Source of the DNA: an uncultured Arthrobacter sp.
GTDB taxonomy: Bacteria; Actinomycetota; Actinomycetes; Actinomycetales; Micrococcaceae
Direction: 5' to 3'
Length of the DNA: 64,000 nucleotides
Assembly: GCF_947495145.1 (NCBI RefSeq)
Contig: NZ_CANLXP010000004.1
Span: 1 to 64,000, forward strand
Below are positions 16,363 through 29,494 of this stretch, piece after piece. The notes beneath the pieces are model-generated. The model made no database searches. It was not told the DNA's origin and saw nothing but the letters and a program-made list of their open reading frames with translations. The position numbers and the translations under genes are program-made. Each line of letters begins with the position of its first letter. The first letter of the stretch is position 1.

Positions 16363-16491
16363 CCGCCAAGTATCCCATAGCGCGAAGCAGGCACATGGCC
16401 GCGCGAATATCCGCCGCCGATTGCTCTTGTATCGTTGGTTCAAGTTCTTCTGACGAACGGACCGGCGCAGAAACGAATCCCAGGAGCTTGA

Positions 16492-18483
16492 ATGTCGTGG
16501 TGGCAGGTACTGCCTGTAGTCCTGGGCGCCGTGTGCCTGATCCTCCTACCCGGATACCTCATAGCTGTGGCCTGCGGGGCCAGGGGCTTGAGCAGAATTG
16601 GATTGGCGGCGCCTCTGACCACGAGCGTCGTGTCGATGTCAGCGATCGTCGCGGGGATGCTAGGAGCAAACTGGTCCATCTTGTGGCTGTTGATTCCAAC
16701 AATCCTTATTTCTGTCGTTGGCTTCGTGATCGGGCGTGTCGTCGACAGAAGCAGAACACACAAGACGTTGAGAACGTTCTCTCTCCCGAGACCTAACCTT
16801 CGCTCCACTGTGGTGGTTCTCGCGGTGAGCCTTTCCGGGTCAATCATCGGGTGGCACCTGACTCAGCTGTTCGGCCGCCCAGAAAGCGTTTCGCAGACGT
16901 ACGACGGCGTCTTCCATCTGAACGCTCTGCGCTACATTATGGACACCGGAACGGCATCCTCGCTTACCTTGGGTGGCATGCCGACCGGAGGCGAGAACCC
17001 CTCCTTTTACCCAGCCGCCTGGCATGGTCTCGTTTCGTTGCTCATTCAGGCTACGGACACCTCGATTCCCGTCGCCGTGCATGCCGCCAATATCGCCGTT
17101 GCTGCGATTGTCTGGCCCATCGGGTGCATCTTTCTTTGCACCCGAATAACCGGTCATCGTCCAATTCCAGTGCTGGTGACAGGGGTACTAGCAAGCGGAT
17201 TCAGCGCCTTCCCCTATCTGCTTCTTGATTTTGGCGTCCTCTATCCCAACTTCCTTTCCGTCGCCCTGCTTCCCGCCTGCGTTGCCCTTGCCGCTATGGT
17301 CCTGCGAGTGAGCAGCGACAACCGCCAGCCATGGACGGTCAGCTTCCTCGCGCTTTTCGCGACCCTCCCGGGCCTCGGGCTCGCGCATCCCAGTACTTTG
17401 ATGGCCCTCGCTGCCCTGTTCCTCCCTCTCGGCGGTGTTGCGGTGGTTCGCCACTGGCGTCAGCTCAACCGCCGGAGAGCACATGCCGCCAGGTTCATCC
17501 CGTCTTTGGCCGGCCTTGTCCTTTACACCACTGCCGTAGTCATGCTCTGGCAGGAACTCCGTCCCAGCGAAGCGGCGTCGAACTGGGAGCCTTTTCTGAC
17601 GAATGCGCGTGCGGTAGGGGAGATAATCGCCGTCGCTCCGATGGGTGCGCCTGCGGCGTGGATGATGATGTTCCTGACCCTCGCTGGCCTGCTGCACATC
17701 GTGCTGAGGAGGGGAACCTGGTGGGCGTTCGGTCTCTTCCTCGTGACCGCTTTCCTCTTCGTCGTCGCTTCCTCTGAGCCGGAAGGGGACTTCAGGACGC
17801 TCATTACCGGTGTCTGGTACAACGACAGTTTCAGGCTCGCAGCGCTGTTACCCGTTACAACTGTCATCCTCGCCTCGATCGGGGGCTCATGGATCGTTAC
17901 CGTAATCGCGCAGCGCCTCCAGGAACGGGGAAAGGTGTTGGTGCTTCAGCACAATCAACCACGCCTCACCACGACGGTCCCCGCCATCGCGGCCACGATC
18001 ACTGCGGTCGCTGTGCTGGTGCCCCTCGTTCAAGGCGCCTCCATCGATCTGCCGATTCGTGAAGCCCACAGGAAGAACTATGCTCTTACCGAGGAATCCG
18101 CCCTTTCCATTGATGAACGCACACTGATCGGGCGTCTCCCCCAGCATGTGCCCGACGACGCCGTCATTGCCGGCAACCCCTGGTCTGGAACCGCGTATGC
18201 CTACGCACTATCGGGTATCGAAGTTCTCACCCCGCACCTTGGGACCACCGGAGCGCCTGAAAACCTCCAGCTGCTCATGGAACTGAACCAGGTGTCCACC
18301 AACCCGGCTGTCTGTTCGCTCCTGCAGACCACCGGCGTGGAATACGTCCTCGAGTTTCCGGGCAAGGAGATCCATGCAGGAGACCACTTCTATCCAGGCG
18401 TTGAGGATCTCTCGGGCCAACCGGGGCTGACTGTTCTGGATTCAGAAGGAGAGGCAACCCTGTACGAGATCACGGCTTGTTAG
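16492..18483 (+). CDS. DUF6541-type polytopic membrane protein
   Basis: A 663-residue protein with about twelve hydrophobic helices and a C-terminal extracytoplasmic domain from about 530. The family is found in actinobacteria, often in wall-polysaccharide clusters, and looks like a GT-C-type membrane glycosyltransferase. A DGVFHLNALRYI segment near 136-147 follows the second group of helices, at a position where GT-C enzymes carry acidic catalytic residues. Function is inferred from fold and context. The only plus-strand gene in this part, divergent from the GT2 gene by about 130 nt. AGGAGC lies 5-10 nt before the ATG. Confidence 0.75.
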   Translation: MSWWQVLPVVLGAVCLILLPGYLIAVACGARGLSRIGLAAPLTTSVVSMSAIVAGMLGANWSILWLLIPTILISVVGFVIGRVVDRSRTHKTLRTFSLPRPNLRSTVVVLAVSLSGSIIGWHLTQLFGRPESVSQTYDGVFHLNALRYIMDTGTASSLTLGGMPTGGENPSFYPAAWHGLVSLLIQATDTSIPVAVHAANIAVAAIVWPIGCIFLCTRITGHRPIPVLVTGVLASGFSAFPYLLLDFGVLYPNFLSVALLPACVALAAMVLRVSSDNRQPWTVSFLALFATLPGLGLAHPSTLMALAALFLPLGGVAVVRHWRQLNRRRAHAARFIPSLAGLVLYTTAVVMLWQELRPSEAASNWEPFLTNARAVGEIIAVAPMGAPAAWMMMFLTLAGLLHIVLRRGTWWAFGLFLVTAFLFVVASSEPEGDFRTLITGVWYNDSFRLAALLPVTTVILASIGGSWIVTVIAQRLQERGKVLVLQHNQPRLTTTVPAIAATITAVAVLVPLVQGASIDLPIREAHRKNYALTEESALSIDERTLIGRLPQHVPDDAVIAGNPWSGTAYAYALSGIEVLTPHLGTTGAPENLQLLMELNQVSTNPAVCSLLQTTGVEYVLEFPGKEIHAGDHFYPGVEDLSGQPGLTVLDSEGEATLYEITAC

Positions 18484-18497
18484 GGCTCGCCCCCACG

Positions 18498-19229
18498 TTA
18501 CGGCCGATCCCGTAACCTGGCGACGACGTCTCCTACCGGCCCGTCCATCACAATACGTCCGTGCTCAAGCAGCACTCCGCGCTCACAGATCTGCGCAACA
18601 AGGTCAAGATCATGGCTCACCACGACGAGAGTCCTCCCCGCGGCGGCCAACTCCTTGATTTTGGCTATGCACTTCTTCTGGAAAGGTTCGTCACCGACCG
18701 CGAGTATCTCGTCCACAAGGAATACTTCCGGATTGGTGTGCACCGCTACCGAGAATGCCAGACGCAGGTACATGCCCGATGAATAAAACTTCACCTCGGT
18801 GTCAATGAACTGGCCGATTTCCGAGAATTCGACGATGGAGTCGAACCGCTCTTCTATCTGGCTCTCACTCATTCCCAGAATGGCACCGTTCAGGTAGACG
18901 TTATCCCGACCGCTGAGATCAGGATGGAACCCTGCCCCCACCTCGATCAGGCCGGCAACCCTCCCCCGGGTGAGCACCGTACCGGTATCCGGAAGCATCA
19001 CACCGGAAATGTGCTTCAACAGCGTTGATTTTCCCGACCCATTGAGTCCGAGCAACGCGACCGTTTCACCCTGCTCGATCTGAAGGGAGACTTCGTTGAG
19101 GGCATAGAACTTCTCGGAGAGATCGCCCTTGCGGCCTTTCATTAGCCAGACGAAGGCTTCCTTGATGGATCGGGTGTGTCTCAACACAAACTGCTTGGAT
19201 AGGTCCTGAACCTGGATAGCGGTACTCAC
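18498..19229 (-). CDS. wzt: Polysaccharide ABC exporter, ATP-binding subunit (Wzt-like)
   Basis: A 243-residue ATPase with Walker A LLGLNGSGKSTLLK, signature-type FSEIGQFIDTEVKFYSSGMYLRLAFSVA and Walker B VFLVDEILAVGD. The S-S-G-M-x-x-R-L signature is diagnostic for the polysaccharide/teichoic-acid exporter ATPases (Wzt, TagH, RfbE). It lacks the C-terminal carbohydrate-binding domain of O9a-type Wzt. GTG start at 19229, directly following the stop of the permease gene, so the two subunits are made together. Confidence 0.92.
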   Translation of the reverse strand: MSTAIQVQDLSKQFVLRHTRSIKEAFVWLMKGRKGDLSEKFYALNEVSLQIEQGETVALLGLNGSGKSTLLKHISGVMLPDTGTVLTRGRVAGLIEVGAGFHPDLSGRDNVYLNGAILGMSESQIEERFDSIVEFSEIGQFIDTEVKFYSSGMYLRLAFSVAVHTNPEVFLVDEILAVGDEPFQKKCIAKIKELAAAGRTLVVVSHDLDLVAQICERGVLLEHGRIVMDGPVGDVVARLRDRP

Positions 19230-20089
19230 TTACAACTCCTGGGCAAAGCGCCCTTCAAGGCGCCGGAAGGTGTACTGACCGAGCAGGATGACCAAAAGGG
19301 CCATCCCCGCTGCCACCGGCAGCCACAACCCGAAGAGGTTCGGTGGGACGGTCGTCGCGGCGTCGGTTGCCGCCGTCGTCGTCGGTTTCCAGAACGCGAA
19401 GTGAAACAGCTCCACGGCAATGGTGAGCGGATTCGCCTGGTAGATAGTAAGGAAGCCGGTGCCCAATGTGTCGCGAACCATCGTCCATGAGTAGAGGACC
19501 GGGGACGCCCAAGTTGCCACCATCAATAACATATCGACAAAATTTTCCGAATCTCGGAAATAGACGTTTGCGGCGCCGAAAAACAAACCAAGTCCCGTGG
19601 CCAGCAGCGCGACGATCAGGAAGCCCGCAATCGCAGCGGCAATCTCGAAGAAACCCGGGGTCCACCCCGTGAAGAGACACGCGGCAAGCAGAACCACAAG
19701 CTGCGGGACAAAGTGCACTGCGGAAACCCACACAGAGGCTACCGGAAACAGTTCGCGGGGCAGATAGATTTTCTTGATCAGTCCACCGTTTCCTACGATC
19801 GAACGAGAAGCATTTCCAAGGGCCTCGGTAAAAAAATTGATGAGGATGATTCCGGAGAAGAGATAAATCGGATAGTTCTCAGTGTTCCGATTCATGCCGA
19901 GGAAGACACCTAGTGCGAACCAAAAGACTACGAATTGCACGCCCGGCTTGACGTAAGACCAGAGGAGACCCAGCACCGATCCTCGGTAGCGGACCTTAAG
20001 CTCCTTGGCGACAAGGAGCTTGAGGAGGAACCGCGATCGCAGGACATCCTTTAAGCCGCGCCCGAAACCTGGCGCAACCAGTTCCGCGC

Positions 20090-24540
<4,451 letters not shown>

Positions 24541-24572
24541 GTTGGTGCCGGTTTGGAACTAGAGTGGAACCC

Positions 24573-25640
24573 ATGCAAATTCTCAGCGTCGTGGGTGCAC
24601 GCCCGCAGTTCGTGAAGCTGGCTCCCATTGCCTCTGCTCTGCAGGGTAAGGCAGATCATCTCATCGCCCACACCGGTCAGCATTACGACGAGCTCATGTC
24701 AGATGTCTTCTTTCAGGATTTGGGTATTCCAGCTCCTGACTTCAACCTAGCGATCGGTTCGGCGACGCACGGGCGCCAGACCGGCGCAATGCTCGCTGGC
24801 CTCGAAGAAGTCCTGGAAAAGACCCGTCCTGATTGGGTGCTGGTATATGGGGACACGAATTCGACCCTTGCAGCAGCCGTCGCGGCGGTGAAAATGCATA
24901 TTCCAGTCGCGCATCTCGAAGCGGGCTTGCGCTCGTTCAATCGCAGAATGCCAGAGGAACACAACCGTGTTCTCACTGACCATGCGGCCGATCTTCTCCT
25001 TGCTCCGACAGAAGTCGCAATGGAGCACTTGGCGACCGAAGGGCTTTCGGATCGCAGCGTATTAGTGGGCGACGTCATGACCGACGTCCTCTACCTAACC
25101 AGAGACGCCGTCGCTGCAAGGGAAGAACCTCTCCCTCAAGGTGTCAGCACCGGTAACTACTACGTCAGCACCATCCATCGGCCGGACAACACAGACAGTC
25201 CTGACCGACTTTCAACAATCCTCAACCAGCTGTCGCAGTTGGACAAGCCCGTGCTCCTTCTCGCGCACCCTCGTCTGCGTTCCCTAGCGGAAAAGCACGG
25301 GATAGACCTCGAAATAGGCGGCCTTCGAGCAATTTCGCCGCTCGCCTATCCTCAACTTGTCAATGCAGTACAGAACTCAGCGGGCGTGGTTACGGACTCC
25401 GGCGGCCTGCAAAAGGAAGCGTTCCTCCTTCGTGTGCCTTGCACCACGATAAGACCGGAGACCGAATGGGTGGAAACCGTGAACCTGGGCTGGAACGTCC
25501 TTGTCTCAGAAAACCTAGACCAGTTGGGTGCCGCCGTCGCCCGACCCATGCCGGCAGCGACTGACGCTGCGCCATATGGAGAAGGTCTCGCCGCGAACCA
25601 GGTAGTTGCTGCCCTTCTCAATGGGACGACATCGGCCTGA
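24573..25640 (+). CDS. wbpI: Non-hydrolysing UDP-sugar 2-epimerase (WecB/WbpI family)
   Basis: About 355 residues. Motifs of the family: SVVGARPQFVKLAPI, HTGQHYDELMSD, VYGDTNSTLAAA, EAGLRSFNRRMPEEHNR, and VTDSGGLQKEAF near the C-terminus. WecB converts UDP-GlcNAc to UDP-ManNAc; the WbpI branch acts on the diacetamido-uronic acid form. Because the genes for WbpA, B, D and E equivalents are all close by, the WbpI role (UDP-GlcNAc(3NAc)A to UDP-ManNAc(3NAc)A) is the likelier one, but WecB activity cannot be excluded by eye. ATG at 24573 preferred; a GTG at 24564 is in frame. Follows the plus-strand glycosyltransferase by about 30 nt. Confidence 0.82.
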   Translation: MQILSVVGARPQFVKLAPIASALQGKADHLIAHTGQHYDELMSDVFFQDLGIPAPDFNLAIGSATHGRQTGAMLAGLEEVLEKTRPDWVLVYGDTNSTLAAAVAAVKMHIPVAHLEAGLRSFNRRMPEEHNRVLTDHAADLLLAPTEVAMEHLATEGLSDRSVLVGDVMTDVLYLTRDAVAAREEPLPQGVSTGNYYVSTIHRPDNTDSPDRLSTILNQLSQLDKPVLLLAHPRLRSLAEKHGIDLEIGGLRAISPLAYPQLVNAVQNSAGVVTDSGGLQKEAFLLRVPCTTIRPETEWVETVNLGWNVLVSENLDQLGAAVARPMPAATDAAPYGEGLAANQVVAALLNGTTSA

Positions 25641-25670
25641 GAACGCCGATTCGACGCCGTCGTCTGTTGA

Positions 25671-26798
25671 TTAGTCCAGTACGGCCAGCACGGCGGCGGC
25701 GGCGCGTTCGCCGGCGGTCTGCAGCGACGCGTTCTTTCGCACCCAGTTCACTCGTATATCTGACTCTGCGTCGTCCCCGTCAAGGAGCCGCGTCATAGCA
25801 GCTGACACCTTCACTGGATCGAAGTCAACGCTCTCGCCAAGCCGATTGTCCGACACCATGCTTGAGCAGTCCCCCGCGCCTGCATAAATCACCGGCGTGC
25901 CGCAGGCTCCAGCCGCATAAATCTTCGTCGGTTTGGCAAAATCATAGCCCTGCCCAGGCACAATGCTCACGAGGGCACCAACGGCGCCTCTGATCCATGA
26001 GGCAGTCTCTTCGGGGGTCTTGACTCCGCCGAATATTACCCGTCCTGGGGCAATGCGTCCGGCGAGCTCCCGAAGCTTCTGCTCGGACGAGCCTTGCCCG
26101 AAGTAGTAAATGTGTACGTTACTCCCCCCAACATACTGCAGCGCTTCAATGAAAATTTCAGCGCCCTGCCACTCCGACATCGTGCCGGTGTAGACAAAGT
26201 ACGGATGTCCAGGAGATGCCTCGGGTCCATCCGGCCGGAAAGTCTCGGTATCGATACCATTCCCGACGACGCGTATCACGTCGGACGGAACGCCGAACTG
26301 AGGCAGTTGGTCGGCCACACCATCGGAAATGGCGATTACTTGTGCCGCATTCCTCAGTGCTGTTCCCTCCATCCAGCGCATGACTTCGACGACCGGTGAA
26401 GCGGCGCCCATAGCGATCAGCGCGTCCGTCCACACGTCAGCCGCGTAGTAAACATAAGGGCGTCTTCTGATCCAGGAAGAAAGAGCTACTACAAGCCCCG
26501 TTGTGGGCGGCGGCTCAGACACGACGATGTCAGCACGAGTGACGAGCAATCGAAAAAAGAGCGGCACGTCGAAGCTGAGGTACTGGATGTAACCCCTGAC
26601 ATTTCCTCCCGCATCGCGCAGAACGGGCCACCGAGAAACACCGCGCTCGGGAACCATCCCTACCGGGGGCATCGTCGTGAGTACACTCACGGATGCGCCA
26701 ACGCTTCTCAGTGCGGTCGCTAAGGCCTTCAATCGGAAAGCAGCCGCCCCAACCTCCGGCGGGTAGAGCCTGGTTGCAATGACAACACGTGTCGTCAC
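25671..26798 (-). CDS. GT4 glycosyltransferase (WbuB-like)
   Basis: A 375-residue GT-B enzyme. It starts VVIATRLYPPEVGAAAFRLKAL, with the Gly-rich acceptor loop of WbuB/WcaL-type transferases, and has VYYAADVWTDALIA, VVGNGIDTETFRP and FVYTGTMSEWQG. The donor lobe has DFAKPTKIYAAGACGTPVIYAG, where the nucleotide-binding Glu of E-x7-E enzymes is replaced by Lys/Ala-rich residues, a variation seen in some members. GTG start overlaps the upstream oxidoreductase stop as GTGA. Being last in the wbp-like operon, it is a good candidate to transfer the diacetamido-uronic acid (inference). Confidence 0.83.
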   Translation of the reverse strand: MTTRVVIATRLYPPEVGAAAFRLKALATALRSVGASVSVLTTMPPVGMVPERGVSRWPVLRDAGGNVRGYIQYLSFDVPLFFRLLVTRADIVVSEPPPTTGLVVALSSWIRRRPYVYYAADVWTDALIAMGAASPVVEVMRWMEGTALRNAAQVIAISDGVADQLPQFGVPSDVIRVVGNGIDTETFRPDGPEASPGHPYFVYTGTMSEWQGAEIFIEALQYVGGSNVHIYYFGQGSSEQKLRELAGRIAPGRVIFGGVKTPEETASWIRGAVGALVSIVPGQGYDFAKPTKIYAAGACGTPVIYAGAGDCSSMVSDNRLGESVDFDPVKVSAAMTRLLDGDDAESDIRVNWVRKNASLQTAGERAAAAVLAVLD

Positions 26799-27787
26799 GC
26801 GGTAATGTCCACCATCTGCCCGGTTCGGGCAGACTCGATCATCGCCTCCGCCACCCGCAGGGTGTTTAGGCCTTCGCGCATCGTCACCACGTCGTTGCGT
26901 TCCCCTCGCACAGCATCACGGAACGCCTCGTGCTCGGCCTTCAACGGCTCACGTTTGGTCAGTGCAAGACGCGTGATGTTGCCTTCACTAACTCCGCGGA
27001 AGTTTGAGACTGCTTCCCATTCGGTGTTGATCGTCCCGTTTTCGTAGAACGTCAGGTCCGCCGTCAACGTGTCCGCGACGAAGGCCCCCTTTTCTCCCGT
27101 TACCACGGTCAGTCGCTCTTTCATAGGAGAAAGCCAATTCACCAGGTGGGAAGTGATGACGCCATTCTCCAGTTGGCAGGACGCCGTCACCATGTCCTCG
27201 TGCGGACGTCCCGACCGTGTACTCGTGCGCGCGGAAACTGACTTGTAGTGCGACTGCGCCAGCCATGCGGTCAGGTCAATATCGTGAGTGCCTAGATCCT
27301 TCACCACCCCGACGTCGGCAATCCGCGAAGGAAACGGTCCCTGACGGCGGGTTGCCACCTGATAGACATCACCGAGATCACCGTTCTCGATGCGGGAACG
27401 CAGCGACTGAAGCGCAGGGTTGAACCGCTCGATATGCCCCACAGCGCCAACCAGACCGGCAGCCTCGAAAGCCTCTGCCAGCTTCACACCGCCCTCGATC
27501 GTGGAAGCGATCGGCTTCTCAACCATGGTGTGCACTCCCGCAGTCGCGAGGGCAAGACCCACCTCCTCGTGCAAGCCTGTCGGCACGGCACACACTGCCA
27601 TGTCTATTCCCTGAGCGATCAGCTCATCCACTGAGCCGCACAAGGGTAGGTTCCCCGCCACACCATGCGGGTCCCCGTAAGCATCTGCCACCGCAACCAA
27701 CTGAACGCCATCGAGCTCCCGCGCCACGCGTGCGTGATGGCGGCCCATCATTCCCAGACCGATAATGCCTACCCGAAGGTCCGCCAT
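26795..27787 (-). CDS. wbpB: Gfo/Idh/MocA-family oxidoreductase (WbpB/WlbA-like)
   Basis: 330 residues. The N-terminal Rossmann fold starts VGIIGLGMMGRHHARVA; the EKPIAST segment (Lys at about 92) and GHIERFNPAL follow, and KDLGTHDIDLTAWL carries the conserved His-Asp pair. In the WbpB/WlbA branch this enzyme oxidises C3 of UDP-GlcNAcA before transamination, and context favours that: the dehydrogenase, acetyltransferase and aminotransferase of the pathway are upstream in the same operon. The start overlaps the aminotransferase stop as TGATG. Confidence 0.85.
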   Translation of the reverse strand: MADLRVGIIGLGMMGRHHARVARELDGVQLVAVADAYGDPHGVAGNLPLCGSVDELIAQGIDMAVCAVPTGLHEEVGLALATAGVHTMVEKPIASTIEGGVKLAEAFEAAGLVGAVGHIERFNPALQSLRSRIENGDLGDVYQVATRRQGPFPSRIADVGVVKDLGTHDIDLTAWLAQSHYKSVSARTSTRSGRPHEDMVTASCQLENGVITSHLVNWLSPMKERLTVVTGEKGAFVADTLTADLTFYENGTINTEWEAVSNFRGVSEGNITRLALTKREPLKAEHEAFRDAVRGERNDVVTMREGLNTLRVAEAMIESARTGQMVDITA

Positions 27788-28878
27788 CAGGCGCCCGCTC
27801 CCGCAAGCTTGTTCACGGCCGTCACGATGCGGTCCAGGTCCTCGCCATCAAGCGATGGATGCACCGGGAGGGAGAGTACTTCGCGTGCCGCGATCTCGGT
27901 ATTGGGCAGGTCCTCGGTTCGGTTGAAGGAAGGCAGACGGTGATTCGGGATTGGGTAGTAGACACCGCTACCGATGTTGTACTCGTCCTTGAGCGCGGCG
28001 GCGAATCCGTCGCGGTCGCCCGAGATGCGAATGGTGTACTGGTGGTACACGTGCTCAGCACCCTCAGCTACTGCTGGCGTACCTACGCCTTCAAGGTTCT
28101 CGGTGAGGAACTTGGCGTTTGACTGACGCTGCGCAGTCCACCCGAGGACCTTGGTCAACTGCACGCGCCCGATAGCCGCATGGAGATTGGTCATGCGGGC
28201 GTTGAAGCCGACCAGCTCGTTCTCGTACTGGCGCTCCATGCCCTGGTTCCGCAGCAGACGCAGGTTACGCTCGACGGTCGCGTCTCCGGTCGACACCATG
28301 CCGCCCTCGCCCGAGGTCATGTTCTTCGTCGGGTAGAGCGAGAACATCGCGAAATCTCCGAACGTGCCGACCTTCCGGCCATCCAATCCAGCACCATGAG
28401 CCTGAGCCGCGTCCTCAAACAGCTTGATCCCACGTGAGTCAGCAAGTTCACGGAACGCGACGACGTTCGCCGGGTGGCCGTACAGGTGCACGGGCATGAT
28501 CCCCTTGGTCTTGTCGGAGATCAGCGACTCTACGTGAGCGACATCCAGGCAGTAGTGATCCAGCTCAATGTCGGCGAAGACCGGCGTCGCGCCTGTGAGT
28601 GCGACAGAATTCGCGGTTGCGGCGAACGTGAATGATGGGACGATCACCTCGTCCCCGGGTCCGATTCCGGCAGCCAGCAAGCCAAGGTGCAAACCGGACG
28701 TCCCCGAATTCACGGCAACGGACGACCGACCATCGAGCAGGACCTCCGAAAACTCCTTCTCGAACTCGGCGACCTCGGCGCCCTGCGCCAGCATGCCGGA
28801 GACGAGCACCGCATCAACAGCAGCGCGCTCCTCGTCCCCTACGATCGGCTTAGCCGCCGGAATGAATCCTGTGCTCAT
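27787..28878 (-). CDS. wbpE: DegT/DnrJ/EryC1 aminotransferase (WbpE/WlbC-like)
   Basis: 363 residues, PLP-dependent sugar aminotransferase. It begins FIPAAKPIVGDEERAAV, has VNSGTSGLHLGLLAAGI for the phosphate group, the catalytic Asp/Gln region FEDAAQAHGAG and the PLP lysine in SLYPTKNMTSGEGG. It should add the 3-amino group to the UDP-3-keto-GlcNAcA made by the Gfo/Idh enzyme, with glutamate as usual donor. The ATG at 28878 is chosen for AGAGGA 8-13 nt upstream and the ATGA overlap with the acetyltransferase stop. An upstream open frame is a shadow. Confidence 0.9.
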   Translation of the reverse strand: MSTGFIPAAKPIVGDEERAAVDAVLVSGMLAQGAEVAEFEKEFSEVLLDGRSSVAVNSGTSGLHLGLLAAGIGPGDEVIVPSFTFAATANSVALTGATPVFADIELDHYCLDVAHVESLISDKTKGIMPVHLYGHPANVVAFRELADSRGIKLFEDAAQAHGAGLDGRKVGTFGDFAMFSLYPTKNMTSGEGGMVSTGDATVERNLRLLRNQGMERQYENELVGFNARMTNLHAAIGRVQLTKVLGWTAQRQSNAKFLTENLEGVGTPAVAEGAEHVYHQYTIRISGDRDGFAAALKDEYNIGSGVYYPIPNHRLPSFNRTEDLPNTEIAAREVLSLPVHPSLDGEDLDRIVTAVNKLAGAGA

Positions 28879-29471
28879 TTCTGATCCTCTACTGGTGCCA
28901 GTGTTCCGTGTGCTTCGCTGTACTTCTCGCCGGTCGCAGGACAGACCCACAGTCCGTCCTGCTCCTTCAACGGGTGACCTGCCTTGCCAACCCACCCCAG
29001 ACGGCGGGCAGGAACTCCTGCCATGAGCCCGTAGGCGGGTACGTCTTTGGTGACGACGGCGCCGGCAGCTACCGTGGCCCACTTACCGATGGTCACCGGG
29101 GCCACGCACACAGCGCGAGCCCCGATGGAGGCACCGTCTTCGATAGTGACCCCGACGGGAATCCAGTCATGCGCGCTTTTCAGCGTTCCGTCCGGCGAGA
29201 CTGACCGCGGATACGTGTCATTCGTCAAAACAACGGCCGGACCAATAAATACACCCTTGCCGAGCGACGCCGGCTCATACACCAGAGCGTAATTCTGGAC
29301 CTTGCTGTTCTCGCCCATAGAAACGCCCGTACCGATGTAGGCCCCGCGTCCGACAATGCAGTTGGCGCCCAGCTTCGCGTTTTCCCGCACCTGGGCGAGA
29401 TGCCACACCTTCGTGCCCTCGCCCAGTTCCGCCTGCTCCGAAACGTCAGCGCTATCGGCGATGTAAGTCAT
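28875..29471 (-). CDS. wbpD: Left-handed beta-helix N-acetyltransferase (WbpD/WlbB-like)
   Basis: 198 residues made of hexapeptide repeats: VWHLAQVRENAKLGANCIVGRGAYIG, PAVVLTNDTYPRS, then IEDGASIGARAVCVAPVTIGKWATVAAGAVVTKDVPAYGLMAGVPARRLG, the usual end of this acyltransferase group. WbpD acetylates the 3-amino group of UDP-GlcNAc3NA. ATG at 29471 with GGAAGG 9-14 nt upstream. The gene begins 23 nt after the dehydrogenase stop and overlaps the aminotransferase. Confidence 0.9.
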   Translation of the reverse strand: MTYIADSADVSEQAELGEGTKVWHLAQVRENAKLGANCIVGRGAYIGTGVSMGENSKVQNYALVYEPASLGKGVFIGPAVVLTNDTYPRSVSPDGTLKSAHDWIPVGVTIEDGASIGARAVCVAPVTIGKWATVAAGAVVTKDVPAYGLMAGVPARRLGWVGKAGHPLKEQDGLWVCPATGEKYSEAHGTLAPVEDQK

Positions 29472-29494
29472 GCGACTACCTTCCGTTGCGTCTC

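Noticed and set aside
16362-16443. Longer N-terminus for the GT2 glycosyltransferase
   Set aside because: The 27 extra residues are Arg/Cys-rich, unlike the family, and fall in the divergent promoter gap.
28879-29082. Extended start for the WbpE-like aminotransferase
   Set aside because: The extension is an Arg-rich out-of-frame reading of the acetyltransferase gene; the ATG at 28878 has a good ribosome site.
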